Translations under genes and position numbers: made by a program
Assembly: GCA_008711295.1 (NCBI GenBank)
Contig: VUYV01000036.1
Location: 571,187 to 635,186, forward strand
DNA length: 64,000 bases
Origin: Anarhynchus alexandrinus
Taxonomy: Eukaryota; Chordata; Aves; Charadriiformes; Charadriidae
Direction of reading: 5' to 3'
Notes under the pieces: model-generated
Seen by the model: the letters and a program-made list of their open reading frames with translations, nothing else
Databases searched by the model: none
Told to the model about the DNA's origin: nothing
Part shown: positions 38,056 to 50,926 of the stretch, one piece after another
Position numbering within the stretch: position 1 is the first letter of the stretch
How the letters are laid out: each line of letters begins with the position of its first letter

Positions 38056-41020
38056 GAGCCTTCCCATCCACCCAGCAGGCACAGCAACCACCCTCTAACC
38101 TTCAGTGGCACAATTCAGTCCCTGAAATCATAAAGCAAGCACCGCACCCCCCCTTTTGGCAGGTTTAAGATACCTAAAAGCAATTTTTGTTACTCAGAAG
38201 CCACTGAATAAACTGGTGTTTCTGTACTACCCAGAGGGAAATGGCAGCAACCGCAGCTGAGTATTACCTGAAAGAATTTCAAAATGCATTTTGGACAGTA
38301 AAATATTTAATTTAAAACTGTTTCGTCAACAAAATGTCTGAAATTGGTCCATTAGAGTGGGCAGTTTCTAACCTCAGTCGGCTATTTTAGAGCCAGCATC
38401 TGGTTTAAGCTAGTTGTCTGAAACCTCCTCACAATTTGAGGGAGAAGACATCCACATCCCCTCCCCCCACCCCCAACCAGGGGCAAAGCAGTCCCCAGGA
38501 GCTCTGCATGGCCGAGACTTCTGCTCTGCCATTGCAGAGGGAGCTTATAGCAGCAAAACATCCCAGCCCCTTCAGTCCATCTGGCCTAGGCAATTGTCCA
38601 GCCAAGCAACAATTAAATCAAAAATTAAGTCCCGTTTTCATAAAAAAAATTATCAGTACCAAATTTAAGTTATTCAAGCCATAAAGAACATAGAGAACTA
38701 CATACAGAGTGTACACAACTACCATGAGCCCTGGTCATCCTAACGGTCGCTTACATAGTGACGTGATATCTTTATTTTTCATACAGTGCAATAAATCAGT
38801 ACATGCTGGTAGATGTCACTGTAGAGCATGTCTTAAATCAAGAGAGCCACTGAGGAATAGCTAAAAACTGTCCAGCCAAAGAACTGCAAAGAACCAGTAC
38901 TAAAAACTCCCACATGCCAAAAAGCATTACAGTGTAAAAGGAAAAGTATAAACATACTTTTGTGGTATTGAAATGTTCCACAGTTTATACCACTGTAACA
39001 CACTCGACTATCAGCACGCTTATCTGCACGGCAGTGTCTTTAACTAATTTGGTTTATACCGAAGATCATATCTTTTCCCACTTCCCAAGAGTCAGACGCC
39101 AGCACTTCACCATTTTACGGCACCGCTCAGTGCCTTGATGAAATAAGTGAGTCTATCTTGGATTAACGGCTCTGGCCTCGCTCAGTGTAAAACACAAAGA
39201 CCCACGTTTTGCAGCTGAAAATCCCAGTTTTCAATTCTCTTGCTATAAATATTTAGCACTCCTGAGCTAAGAACTTTCCTCTCCTTAATATTCGAGGGTG
39301 AAGACTCGCAGGAGAAACATGAGTAATGGGTCGCTCACCATTTCCCAGATACGGAATCGAAACCATCAGCAGTTCCAAGCGGCTCGAACATTTCTCTCTG
39401 CTAAGTCTGCATCAGCTTTTCCAGTGAACTGAGTAGTTAGAGGCAACAGTACATGAACAAATCAAGTCCCATTTTCATATGGGACCAACGGCATTTGCAG
39501 AGCAAGTTATTGCACATATCTTGATTTTCAAAAATTCAGATATAAGAGATCATTCTTAAGTCTGTCGAATGCTGCTCACTTGTAAAATCTGGCACACACA
39601 TAGCAATTTGGATCTGATGAACCTGAGCAAAAAATTAAGAACAGCCTTTACAGTTTTAATGAAGTATGCTTTATTCTTAATCTTACTTTCCAGAAATGGT
39701 GTTTCTCAATGAAAAAAAAAAAAATAAATTCAAAAGTCCAGAAAAGTGTCACCATAATTAAACAATTATAAGAAACACCTCTCCATAGCAAAATATTTGT
39801 AAAAAAGCCTGACTGACATGAAAGAATACCTCTCAACAATAGAATATATTTTCCTGATATAGTCCTTTTCCATTTTTAAATACAATCTGTGAATAATTTT
39901 ATGTACGTAATCCTCTCAGTCTACACAATTACCAAAGCTAGTAAGTCAAGGGCAGAGCCAGTTTTATACCATAGCTCCAATCACACTTATTGATTTTGTT
40001 GTGCTTAATATATGCTTGTCCTCCAGAATTAATGTCATCTGTGCTTTTCAAGACTATCGTCTTGATGATGTGTCTCCTCCTTTCCTCCTTAGGACTTCTG
40101 AACTTTGCAAACACTCCTCAGTTCCCCTGAACTCAGTTCTCCTTTTGGATTCCATTCTCAGCTCCAACACTACTTCTTTCCAGTAGTATTAGTGAGATAA
40201 TTAGAATTAGAGTAATTGCTTTGCACAGAAACTTAGATTTCTCAGTCACTGTTTCAGAATATCTGAAAACTCAGGCACCTGGCAAATGTACGAGACTGAT
40301 CAAGCTCATGTTGTTAATGTATTTCTTACTAATATTTAAAGATTTAAAGCAGTAGCTGCTTACTTTCACTTGGTAGTCATTTTGTCTACAGCTTTACACT
40401 AAAAAAGTCAGATTTTTGAAAGACCTATTTCAGCTTCTTGTATTATAATTTCTGAGAGAATTATTTAAATATTTTTCAAAAACTTTTAATCCCCACATTT
40501 CTCAGCTGCCTTGTGTAAAACACTACTGCTTATTCTTCATGAAAGATTTCAAAACTGTCATTCATCAAGCAAGTCATGTTTGACAAGGTACACTATCCCT
40601 TCTGTGAGAATAATTTAAGGTTGGGATTTGAAAATTTAGTGTGATTTGGCTTACAAAATTTGAACTGAATATTTTCTATTATAGGGTAAGGGCATGTTTT
40701 TGCAGTCATCTTCAGAAAAGAAGTTTATCCTTAGCCTTTAATTCCTCCCTTTCACAGACACCATTGCAAGGTGCCCCTACAAGCCAGTGAGCTGTAAGCA
40801 CATAAAACTAAGGCTTATAGATACTTAGGAAACTATATCTTGCTAGATCATGCAGGATATCACTTTGTTGAAGATGCTATGGTAGATTAAATAGTAATTT
40901 TGATTGGGTTTTGGTCCCATAGGTACCTATTCACACACTAATCACACGTGAGAACATTTTCCCCTCACCGAGTTTTATAACCATAAGTCCCTATTTTAAA
41001 GCAATCTAGAGGTACATAGA

Positions 41021-41058
41021 TATTCAAAGGTGTGTATATGTATTCAAAGGTATGTACA
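41021..41058. repeat. 20-bp tandem duplication
   Basis: TATTCAAAGGTGTGTATATG (41021-41040) is followed directly by TATTCAAAGGTATGTACA. This is a recent-looking local duplication with two or three differences. Confidence 0.85.
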
Positions 41059-41814
41059 TTTAAAGGGTAGCTGCTCCTGCTGCTTCATTTGCATTTTATT
41101 AATAGGTTCCTCACGTTACAGCTCATGTTATACTACTATTAGATGTTGCCCTCAGTGCAAAATTCTTAATCGCCTCTACATTTTAAAGCTAATCTCCTCC
41201 ACACCTGGCCTTCAGAGATAAGCATGTTAATCTCAGTTCTGCATTCTTTACCTTATTAAAAATCTTGAGAGTATCTTAAGTATACAACTGTCCTTTGAAA
41301 TAGCACAATAGTCCTCCTTTATTTGGCAACAAATGTCTACTCTGGAGATAAATTGTTTGACTCTAAATCGACAAACCTGAGTGTCTCCAAGTGCTAATTA
41401 CAAATAATTTACTATTATCATGTCTCCTTTCAACAATAAAACTGAGCAAAATACTTCTGAAAACTATGTGCTGTCTTTTAAATGTTTATGAATTGTCTGA
41501 ATAGATGACATTAGGGCTTCTTATCCTAAATTAGAGATTTTCAGCACCAGACATGAAATTCGTAAATCGTTTTTTGTGAATGATGTGGTTTGTTCTGTGC
41601 TGTTTGTTTGCTTCAGCCATTCGTTATTTATGTCCTCTAAAGGTGGAACTTCTCCCTAACTTCAGCTTAAGTCAGGCATCTTAACTAACCTAACATCAAA
41701 GTTCTTCAGATAGGAAATATAAGACACAGCAGAGGTTATACACCCTCTGCACAGGTCAATCTATTTTAGAAAAGGGTCAGCTATTCTCCATAAAACTCTG
41801 TTTCATCTGCTATT

Positions 41815-41830
41815 AAAAAAAAAAAAAAAA
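41815..41830. repeat. Poly(A) run, 16 bases
   Basis: Sixteen A on the plus strand in AT-rich intron. Confidence 0.85.
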
Positions 41831-42421
41831 CAGATGAGAAAAATGTGACCTCAATCGATTAAAACTCTAACAAAGTAGTTTGTATTAAGAAACTGACTAT
41901 CCACAATAGAACTCTATAAACTGTTGGCTAATATTCAATGACAGAATCAGCACATTTGCCTTTGGAGAACATTCACATTCAAGCATGAATGTAGCTACCT
42001 GTAGCGTAGGAATATAAAATATTCATAGATGTAATCAATTCAACGTTTGCTTTGAGTGTTATAAACCAATTTTATTTCCATTTTTTAAGTAATGCAATAT
42101 GAGCAAATACACCAACCACACCAACGCATCTCTGAGCTGAAGCGTAAAGATCGTATGCTGTTACCATTTCTTAAGTGAAGCGAGCAAGCTTTGTACAACA
42201 ACTGAAAGCTTAAAAATTTATTTTCAATTGTTGACATTTTTATTGAATGCATTGATGCCGAGAGGAGGTAAGTTACATGAGCAGTGGAGCTCAGTTATAC
42301 AGTAATTCAATACAACTACATAATGATTGTTCATGAGCACCAACCTAAAGCAGCATTCTCAGCAAGATCAATTAGCTGCTCGCCGATGCTGCCAAGGCTT
42401 AGGGGACGGATGCCGCATTCT

Positions 42422-42444
42422 AAGTCACAGCATCTCTGTGACTT
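42422..42444. repeat. Perfect inverted repeat (9-bp arms, 5-nt loop)
   Basis: AAGTCACAG (42422-42430) and CTGTGACTT (42436-42444) are exact reverse complements around CATCT. It lies in a locally GC-richer stretch (about 42340-42510) with several CpG sites. Confidence 0.75.
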
Positions 42445-43989
42445 GCAGAAACATTTTGTGCTGCGTTCTGCAAAACCCCTTATGGAGCGCACTTGCTTAC
42501 TCTGCAATTCATCTTAAGACAATAACAGGTTTACTTGCAACTTCAAAACACTTTTCTAATTATTATTTTATGGCCTGAGTTAAAAACAAAACAGTTAACC
42601 ATTGTAAGTTTTCCTGAGATCATTTTAAAATATTTTCTTGTAAATGAGACCATATGATTGCTTCCCTTCCAAGAACATTTGAAAGAGCTGCTAAAATAAG
42701 TGGATAGTGCTGAATTTGAGAAAAGGCAAAAATGAAAATAAGAAAGGTACATTAAAAACAAAGAGTAAGAAAACAAAATAAAAGCAAATTTTTTAATTAT
42801 GTAACATGGCCGTATAACTTGATAGTGTGGAGATCTGAAGCGTTCTTCAGAACATCTAGTCCATTGCCCCATAAAGAAAAAGCAACGATGTTTCACTCGG
42901 ATAGCTTCCAGTAATCCCAAATATAAAATGGATTCAAACGTTTAAACTCTGCAGAACATATTTGACACCAAAAAGCAAGAGACAAAGTGAAAGCTGTTTG
43001 TCAACAGCAGCCCAGGCTCATCCAGCAGCAAGGAACTGATCAGGGGAAATACACGCAAGTAACCCCAGATAACAGATGAAGACCCAGGCTACAACACCAC
43101 GCTTTTGATGCCAATTATTCCCACACAAACACATCACAGGCTTCCAAACTTTCCAAACTAAAGTTTAGTTTTATCTAAATCAGCCAACAATATACAAAAC
43201 AAGAATCTAGGAGAGACAATTTTCCAACTTTTTTTCAGATAATTGTTCCATTTGTCCACTTTCTGAGGCCAATTCCAGCTGTTGCAAAGGAATGCAATGC
43301 AAAAAACCTTCAGAGAAATCTGATGCTGAAGACCATGCATCCCGTCAGGACACAAAGTCTACCGGGCTTCCAAAACAAATACCTTCCTTCTCTCAAAAAC
43401 AATAAAATATTCATTTAGGTTATCTTTTCCAAATGTCTCAAACTGTCACTGCCTCAACCTTAAAGATAAGTACATCAAGAGAATTAACAAACAAAACCTA
43501 AATTGACCTGTTTGATGATGACTGGGCTTGACAGACCAGATGAGAGGCAATTTAGGCAGTGAGAGATGTTAACACAATATGTAGCAAAAGCATTCCGGTC
43601 TCACATGGTCACTGCAGCTTTTCATATTGACACAATAACTGCTAGGCACTAGGGGTTTTTTTGCAGAAATGCTATCATTAGTTTTCCTTTCTTTCCACCA
43701 TAATATTCCAAATTAATTAGGAAAATTAGTTATGTAAGAATAGACTAACCAATGCACTTCTGCCAATCCATTCCATTCAGGCCACTGGGTACTGCACAAA
43801 CAAAACCCAGCACGACCTTTAAACTAAATCAGGTGGCTGATACAGGGTTGATTTTTTTGCCCTTTTTTTTTTTTTACCAGAGAAAGATTTATAGTAGCTG
43901 ATTTCTTCCTCAAATCCAGTATGACTGCAGGAACAAGACACAGTAGGGAAGTGATCTGCATAGGAACATAATTAATGTGTATTTTCAGG

Positions 43990-44785
43990 CAGGGCAAGAA
44001 GGAGGATCTACAGAAACGTGATTCTGCAACTGTAAGCCAGTCAGCCTAATCTCAAGCTCCTAGAAAGATGGAGCAAGATATACTTGATGCCATGTCCAAG
44101 AACACCAAGGACCACAAGTTGTTTGGGAACAGCCAACATGAATTTAAGAAGGGCAAATCTTGCCTGATCAGCCTGACTGCCTCCTACGACGAGATGTTAC
44201 GCTTAATGGACAAGGGGAGAAGAACAGATACTGTTTTGCCAGGATTTCGGCAAGGCTATCAACAGCTTCCCATAGTCTCCCTTTAGCCAACCTGGTGTAA
44301 CACAGGTTGAAAGTGAGCATGGATGGAGAATTGGCTGGATCAGTAAGGCTCAAAGGGTGGTGATCACCAGGACAAAATCCAATTGGCAGATGGTTACTAG
44401 ATGTGTTCCTCAGGGATCAACATTCATCAACATCTTTGTCAACAATCTTGACGATGGGATGGAGCGCACTCGCAGCAAGACTGCAGGTCACACCAAACTG
44501 GGGGGAAAAGGGCTGATGAACTGGAACGTGGAGCAGCGGCACCTCAGCAGTCGGAGAAATGGACTGAGAAGCACCTCGTGAAGCACAACAAGTCCTGCAC
44601 CCAGGCTCCATGCACCCTGTGCACCAGTGCTGGCTGGGTACAGCCAGCTGGAAAGCAGCTCTGCGGAAAAGAAGCTGGGAATCCTGCTGGGCAACAAGCT
44701 GCAGGTCAGGCAGCAGCAGGGACTTCCAGCAAAGGCAGAGAATGGCATACTGGACTGTGGTAGCAAGTCCAAGATCAGCCTGGTT
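43990..44785 (+). mobile_element. Degenerate CR1 LINE ORF2 (reverse transcriptase) fragment
   Basis: This is an internal piece of CR1 ORF2 without the 3' end. Conserved reverse-transcriptase words appear in order but in shifting frames. They are a SQHEFKKGKSCL-like segment (about 44120-44160), a decayed DFSKAF-type palm motif near 44238-44260, a VPQGS segment (44408-44422), an FVNNLDDGMERT segment (44437-44470) and TKLGGKG (44492-44512). The F/YADD catalytic motif that should precede TKLGG is lost, reading TAGH at that place. The C-terminal part (44615-44760) is out of frame. Frameshifts and stops show it is dead and older than the copy at 1-583. It is antisense to BCKDHB. Confidence 0.92.
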
Positions 44786-47758
44786 TTAAAGACTTTGCCT
44801 TCAATGTCTTTCTTTCGTGGTTTTGTAAATCGTATTGCTTACATGACTCAAATGTAATCCTTGTGGGTTAATATGACAACTGGTAGTAGTTTTCAGGTAA
44901 TGACTTTTTCCTCAGCTCTCACTGTCATTTCTTTCACACATTTAAACTTCACATGGATTTTCATTTAAAAAAATAAGTAAAAAAGGTAGGAAAAGAAAAC
45001 GGATATGTCCAAGTCTGACAGATACATTTTTGTCTGAATTTTTTTTTTGCTTTGAATGAACACTCTTGTGCTAAAGAATCATAACACATAACCCTTGTTC
45101 ATACTATATTAGTTCAAAAGAATAAAAGCCAAAAATAATTGGCATCGGCAAGGATTTCAGATTTAAAAAGAGTGAGCACAATACATTCCTTGTGTTATTC
45201 CTCTGTACTGTACTAGGAACTCTGTAATATTCCATCATTACAAAATGTGCTTGTGAAAGAATATAAAAATAGGCAAACAAAATAAAGACCAAAACACTCA
45301 AGCTCAGAACACACAGTGCACAAAGTACATTCCCATTGTATTTACCCAGTCATTAGCTATCTGTTTGCATTGTATATGGGGAAGTGCAAAGTAAACCAGA
45401 AAGCCTGCTTGCGTCGTCGCTGACATCAGTATTGTAGGGTTATTAGACACTGGACAACCTTTTGCAAAAAGCTTTTACGATTCAAAATCTTTCTAAAATA
45501 ACAGATACGGATTTACTGTGAGAACTGAGGTAGTTCTAAGCCCTCGTTGCCCTGCTTTCCCTAATTAACACTCTTTGTTATGGTGGGCACAGTCCCGGGC
45601 ATTGCATGAAAAAGGTAGCAAACGTTCATGTCTTCTGCTAACATAACAGCCTTGAATTTCAATGTATGATAATTTAAACCCCATAAACACAGACTACAAG
45701 ATGATGTATTTCTCTGTTAATAAAGAGCCATTATTTGCATCCCATGCCCAACCCCAAGGCACGCAAAAAGAGAAGGAAGAGTGGCCATGGCTGGGAAAAT
45801 ATCCCCCGAGATCTGTTAATGATCTTCTAGAGAGCTGCAGCTCACATTGCCAAGTGCAAATGAGAAAGAGAGGAAAATGGCCCAGAAGAACAGTAGCACA
45901 AACCCATCCGTTTCAGCCCCAAAGAAACTATATAGCAATAATTCAATATGATCTTTAGCACCGCACACAGACATGACTCGGTAGCAGAATGGCTGCCCTA
46001 GACCTGTGTTTTTTGCAAGCATGATAGTAAGAGAAGAGTATGAAGGCAGCATGTTTGCACACATCTTCCAAAAATTAGTTTTTCCTATTGTTTCTTATTA
46101 TCAGCAAAAATGTTTTGTCAAAATGTACAGGAAGAAAACGTCACCTATATAAGAAGCTTAATGCAACAACTGGCATGATTTTCCATGATCGATGTATACC
46201 AGCAGTTCAGCATCATGCATGTAACAATCCAGTTGAAATCTTGGGAAGAACGAAACCTTCCCCAAAAAATTGAGGAATCTTTTTACAGTTAAAAAAAAAT
46301 TAAGAGGAATTCTTCCATTTTGGAAGCACATCAAAATGATATTTATTTCACCATTTATTTTCAAACTTGAAAATTGCCACTGAAATCTGCAGCCATATTT
46401 CTCCGTTCTCTTTCTTTCCAATCTGTGTACCCTAAGGTTCCAGAAAGCACAAACACTGCCACTTCATTCAGAGGAGAAAAAAGGCACATTGCAATATGAT
46501 TGCTTTTAATCACTTCAGCTGTTAAGCCAAAATTAATAGTAATTTGAAAACTCTTTATATCGGCCATCTTCCTCGATTGCTTTGTGTTTTTAATGCACTT
46601 ACCGCTATTAAATTATGGCAAAATTAAAAGCCAATACAGATTAGAAAATTTTACAACTGACTGGGGAAAGCAATGATGACGGTGTAAGACTCCAAAGCAG
46701 TGGGGCTGCCTGGAATACAGCCAGGAATTTGCCTTTATGCCTTCGCATAAACTACCAGTTACAAGGCATAAAGCTATTGCACAATGCAGCTATTTCCAAA
46801 CAAATTGTTAAGGTCCCCATTATTTGAAGTGGATGCAAATTACAGTTCCTAAAGAAAACCAGGGGGATTCCTTCAAGCCCTTGACAGATATCAAAGGGGG
46901 GGATGGAGAAGATATCACTTCTGAGTTTTGTTCAAAATGACGCCGTTACGCTCTATTCAAATTAACAAATTTGTAAGCTTAATATCCAGTGTGACTCTAT
47001 TCTAGCCAGTGGATTTGTACCAGAGGACATTTTAGTTCTGACAGAAGAAGAGTTTGGGGTTTTTTGATACTTTGACCTACCTTTTTTGTCCTGTCATTTG
47101 CAGCTGTTCAAGTTGTGCTTTCCCTCTCAGGAAGCAGATGCTTCATTTCATTCCCTACAGATATATTACACATGCATTGAATAAACTTAGAGCTATTTGA
47201 AGAGGCTTTCCTCCCTTTGCTTGTGATGACGGGGAAAGTAAAAAGGAAATGTATGTGTGTTTAACTCCATCACCACAACTGAATAGCTTACCACCAGCAA
47301 AACCATCTGTACATCCAGTAAACCAGTAAACCATGAAACAACAGCCATTCCTAATGCTATCCCATGCTTTTAGAGATTTTCTTCTTGATCCTTTTGGAGC
47401 AACATTTACAGTGCTTAATTTCACTGCGATCCTGCCTGTGGTATCAGTGTTGTCACACTCAGTCAAGAATAGAAGTAACCTATACATCAGCCCTTACATA
47501 TTTCATAATTTACCCCAGCCTTGTTTTGAAACACTGCAATCACCAGCACTATTTATATGTCTCTCAGTGCTACTCAACCTTAACTGTTGCAGAAGCAGGA
47601 CCGGATTAAGACTGCCGTTACGCAAGGTCTGATAATTAGCACTCATACCTCTCATTTTTTAAAGTACCAGATAACTCGTAAGGGGGTGAGCGCTGGGTTC
47701 TCGACTGAAGCCGGCATAATGCCCATTAGCATACAAATAGAGGACTGGGATCTCACGC

Positions 47759-47783
47759 TTGCAATATATCTTTAATATTGCAA
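47759..47783. repeat. Perfect inverted repeat (9-bp arms, 7-nt loop)
   Basis: TTGCAATAT (47759-47767) and ATATTGCAA (47775-47783) are exact reverse complements around ATCTTTA. As at 31996-32018, each arm holds a TTGCAA core. Confidence 0.75.
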
Positions 47784-47942
47784 AGGGCTTTTCAAGTCTG
47801 ATAAAGCTGAATTACTTCCACAGGTGTAAGTGATCTTCATCATATTTTTAGCAGAACTCCGGGCCAATGACTCAGAGCAGGACTAACAGTATGCACAACC
47901 ACAACCCACAGTAAAACACTGGAACATGTGCAACCTAACAGC

Positions 47943-47967
47943 TTTTTCTTTTTTTTTTTTTTTTTTT
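47943..47967. repeat. T-rich homopolymer tract
   Basis: TTTTTC followed by a run of nineteen T on the plus strand, ending TTTCAG. On the minus strand it is a poly(A)-like run. Confidence 0.85.
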
Positions 47968-50696
47968 CAGAAGATATTTTAAAATGTCAGAGAGGAGGAT
48001 TTATTTTTAATAATGCAAAATATAGGCATAATTAATATTTTAACGGCTGATTAAAGAAAAACTACCCACATAATTTTTAAACCATGTAGCCTGTAAACTT
48101 CAATAACAAACCAAAACTCCTCTTTATTTAACACTGCAATAAAACTTTTTTAAGATATTCTGTGATTTTATTTAACTACAAGGCTGCAGTCAGATTAGTG
48201 AAGAGATTTTATTTTGCAATACATAATTGCATGCTTAGAAATACATTTTATTCTGATTGCAGTGTCAGTTACCAGCACTGGAACACAAGTTTCAATAGCA
48301 GATTTTTCTTTCTTCTTGAATTCAAATAGTAGCATGTACTACCACAACTTAGACCAGAAATTCACTTTCACAATATGAAGTCACCTGAGTGTAAAAGTTT
48401 CAACAGTTTTCATAGTACCACTCTAGAATGTATCGCTATAGTTCTGTATTACACTTTAAAACTGATATGTGGTATTTTCCTTGAAATTGCTAGCAGCTAA
48501 TTTTATTATGCCATCTACAGTGTATTTAGCTGTGGTGTTCAGAAGAAGCAATAATGAGTAATAGCCTCACCATGGGATCAGAGTGAGGCTTCAATTATTT
48601 CTGCTTACTTTTTATCAGACTGTTCACACATATTAAATAGAAATAAGTCAGACAACTTTCTACAAGTTAAGTCATTAAAAGGTGCACATCCCTGGCATAT
48701 GAAAACTGAATTTAGTATGGAAAGATGACTGAAACACAGCTTGTAATAATTCTCAGCTATCCTTTTTTGCAAGAATCCCACCTATTAATAATGCTTGCTC
48801 TGAGGCAAGTTCAGCCCACAGATGAGGAAATAAATCAGAGAGAAGGAAATGAAAAATAATTTTTATTCCAAATGTTAATTTTATTCTTATTTCAAAAGAA
48901 ATTCTCGATATATTAGCATAATAGATTTCTGTACCTATTAGCATAATACATGTGCAAGCCAAATATCAATCTCTGTCCCTGTGAAGCTGAATTTGATCAT
49001 TTATTTTGTAAACCGTGAAACATACCACTGTTAACCATGAAAGTGCTGCACTGTCAGAAAAAAATAAGATACTCCCAAAACTATAACCCATATTAAAAGA
49101 ACATTTTAAACGACACAATTTCTTATTTCCTTATTTTTAAAGCAGTCTAAATTTAAAAGATGTTCTCAAACCAGTAATTAAATGGGCATATATGCACACA
49201 AAACCTAACTCCTTTTCAGTCACACAGTTATGAGTGCAAAGCCTCTACATAAAAACCTGATCTCTCTCAAAAAGCACCTTGCTAAAGAGTTCAGTTAGTC
49301 TAGAAAAGCTTCTTTACAGAGTTTTGAAATGCTGGCTCTGCCCAGTTAACTAATGACTTGCTGATGTCAGTGGTTCAATTACCCTTGAACAGAGAACTTC
49401 AATACAGATAGATCAATACCAGTTACTAATGTCACTGGTATTAAGTTGTGGTGCTTCTTTCCTTTTTCTTTCAGCACTTTCCTATGAAAAAGTATCACTG
49501 TGATTATGTCCTTTTCATCTTATTTCTTAAGCTGATAATTTATGGAATATCAACTTTAAAAGGAAGAACTAGGAGATACTTAGAATACCTTTTTCATATA
49601 CCTGATAATCACTCTGTTTTTCATGAATGGTAAGTTCTAAGAGAAAGAAGCCAGCAGGAATGTTTCAGTAAGCTTCAGGACAGATGTGGATTTTTTTAAA
49701 GTCAGGCCATATATTTAGGTAACCAAATACAGACTCCTTAGTCTAACTACATGTACCATATAAAGAAAAAACCAGACCCTTTTAAAAAGAAAGCTATGGA
49801 GGAGAAGGACTGAAAAAAGGAAAACGGCATAGTCTCACAAACGGCTCGTAAAATTAAGTCTTAAAAAAAATAAAATTACCTTTTCTGATTCTCCACAACA
49901 GGCCCACCATAATTGTGGCCTATTTTTCAGAGGGTTGTGTGATGTCCATAAATGCACTGCATTGCTTTGCATAACTTCCAGCAAGGCAAGACACACTCCT
50001 AATACTTAACTAGTGTTTCTGAAGGACTCACAGATACCGAGGATTCCTTCTTTACTGCTGCTTTTACCTTTTGATGTGGCACAGGTGCAAGTTTGAACTG
50101 AATCATTGTGTCGAGGAAGCTTGAGTCCTCTCAAAAAATGCACAACATTTTGACTAATACAGCTTAAAATAAGTGTGTCCAAGTTACAAGTTTACACTAA
50201 TATCTAGCTTCTAAATAGCTTCATTTATCTTTCCTAATATACAATAAGCTCTGGTTATTCATGTAATATAAAGTACAAACCCATACAAGATTCTGATATA
50301 ATATTCCTGAAATCAACAAAACTAGAGAGAGCAAAAACATGAGACTTTTCCTTTCTAGAAGACTCAGTGACATGCTTCTTTTTTTTTAATAATATATCAA
50401 GAATATTATTCATAACACTGTAACATTAGAGTACACTCTTGGCATTTTCTTTGCTCAAAGACTGCACTTTTCAGGGATTTACTTATTGCAAGGTTATTCA
50501 TCGATGCGCAGTACAACAAATATTGTTGCTTGAACAAAAGAAGGTACAAAAAAGCAAAGCACTGTAGTTTTTGCTGTGAAGAACTCAAACTTTCCAATTC
50601 TACACATGTGCAACCAGTTAAAGAAAAAAATTAACCGGTGACACTCAGGGCCAACCATCCCTTCCATGCACTGACTTGTAAAAGAAGTGGAATATG

Positions 50697-50732
50697 AAAA
50701 AAAAAAAAAAAAAGGAAAAAAAGAAAGGAGGG
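50697..50732. repeat. Purine (A/G) tract at the gap edge
   Basis: Eighteen A followed by GGAAAAAAAGAAAGGAGG run straight into the assembly gap. The gap probably covers the rest of a purine microsatellite that could not be sequenced through. Confidence 0.85.
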
Positions 50733-50926
50733 NNNNNNNNNNNNNNNNNNNNNNNNNNNNNNNNNNNNNNNNNNNNNNNNNNNNNNNNNNNNNNNNNNNN
50801 NNNNNNNNNNNNNNNNNNNNNNNNNNNNNNNNNNNNNNNNNNNNNNNNNNNNNNNNNNNNNNNNNNNNNNNNNNNNNNNNNNNNNNNNNNNNNNNNNNNN
50901 NNNNNNNNNNNNNNNNNNNNNNNNNN
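50733..50926. other. Assembly gap (194 N)
   Basis: The bases are unknown. ORFs drawn through this interval are artefacts. The uneven length (194) suggests an estimated rather than a fixed-size gap. Confidence 0.99.

Larger units (their letters stand above)
16491..43989 (-). other. BCKDHB: Last intron of BCKDHB, downstream part
   Basis: I looked for the preceding exon (the segment ending in a VQ-type junction before EECF, and the earlier TGRLLISHEAP segment) and found no match on the minus strand. This stretch is therefore best read as intron. It is AT-rich and mostly unique-looking. Recognisable contents are a small CR1 scrap (19174-19228), homopolymer runs, a G-rich tract (23781-23802), a (CAAAA)n tract (28050-28137), a 23-bp tandem repeat (38001-38055) and several hairpins. 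Scattered ORFs of 60-142 codons show no domain. Confidence 0.7.

Noticed and set aside
44578..44763. Short ORFs around 44.4-44.8 kb as host genes
   Set aside because: They are pieces of the frameshifted CR1 ORF2 fragment or its antisense.
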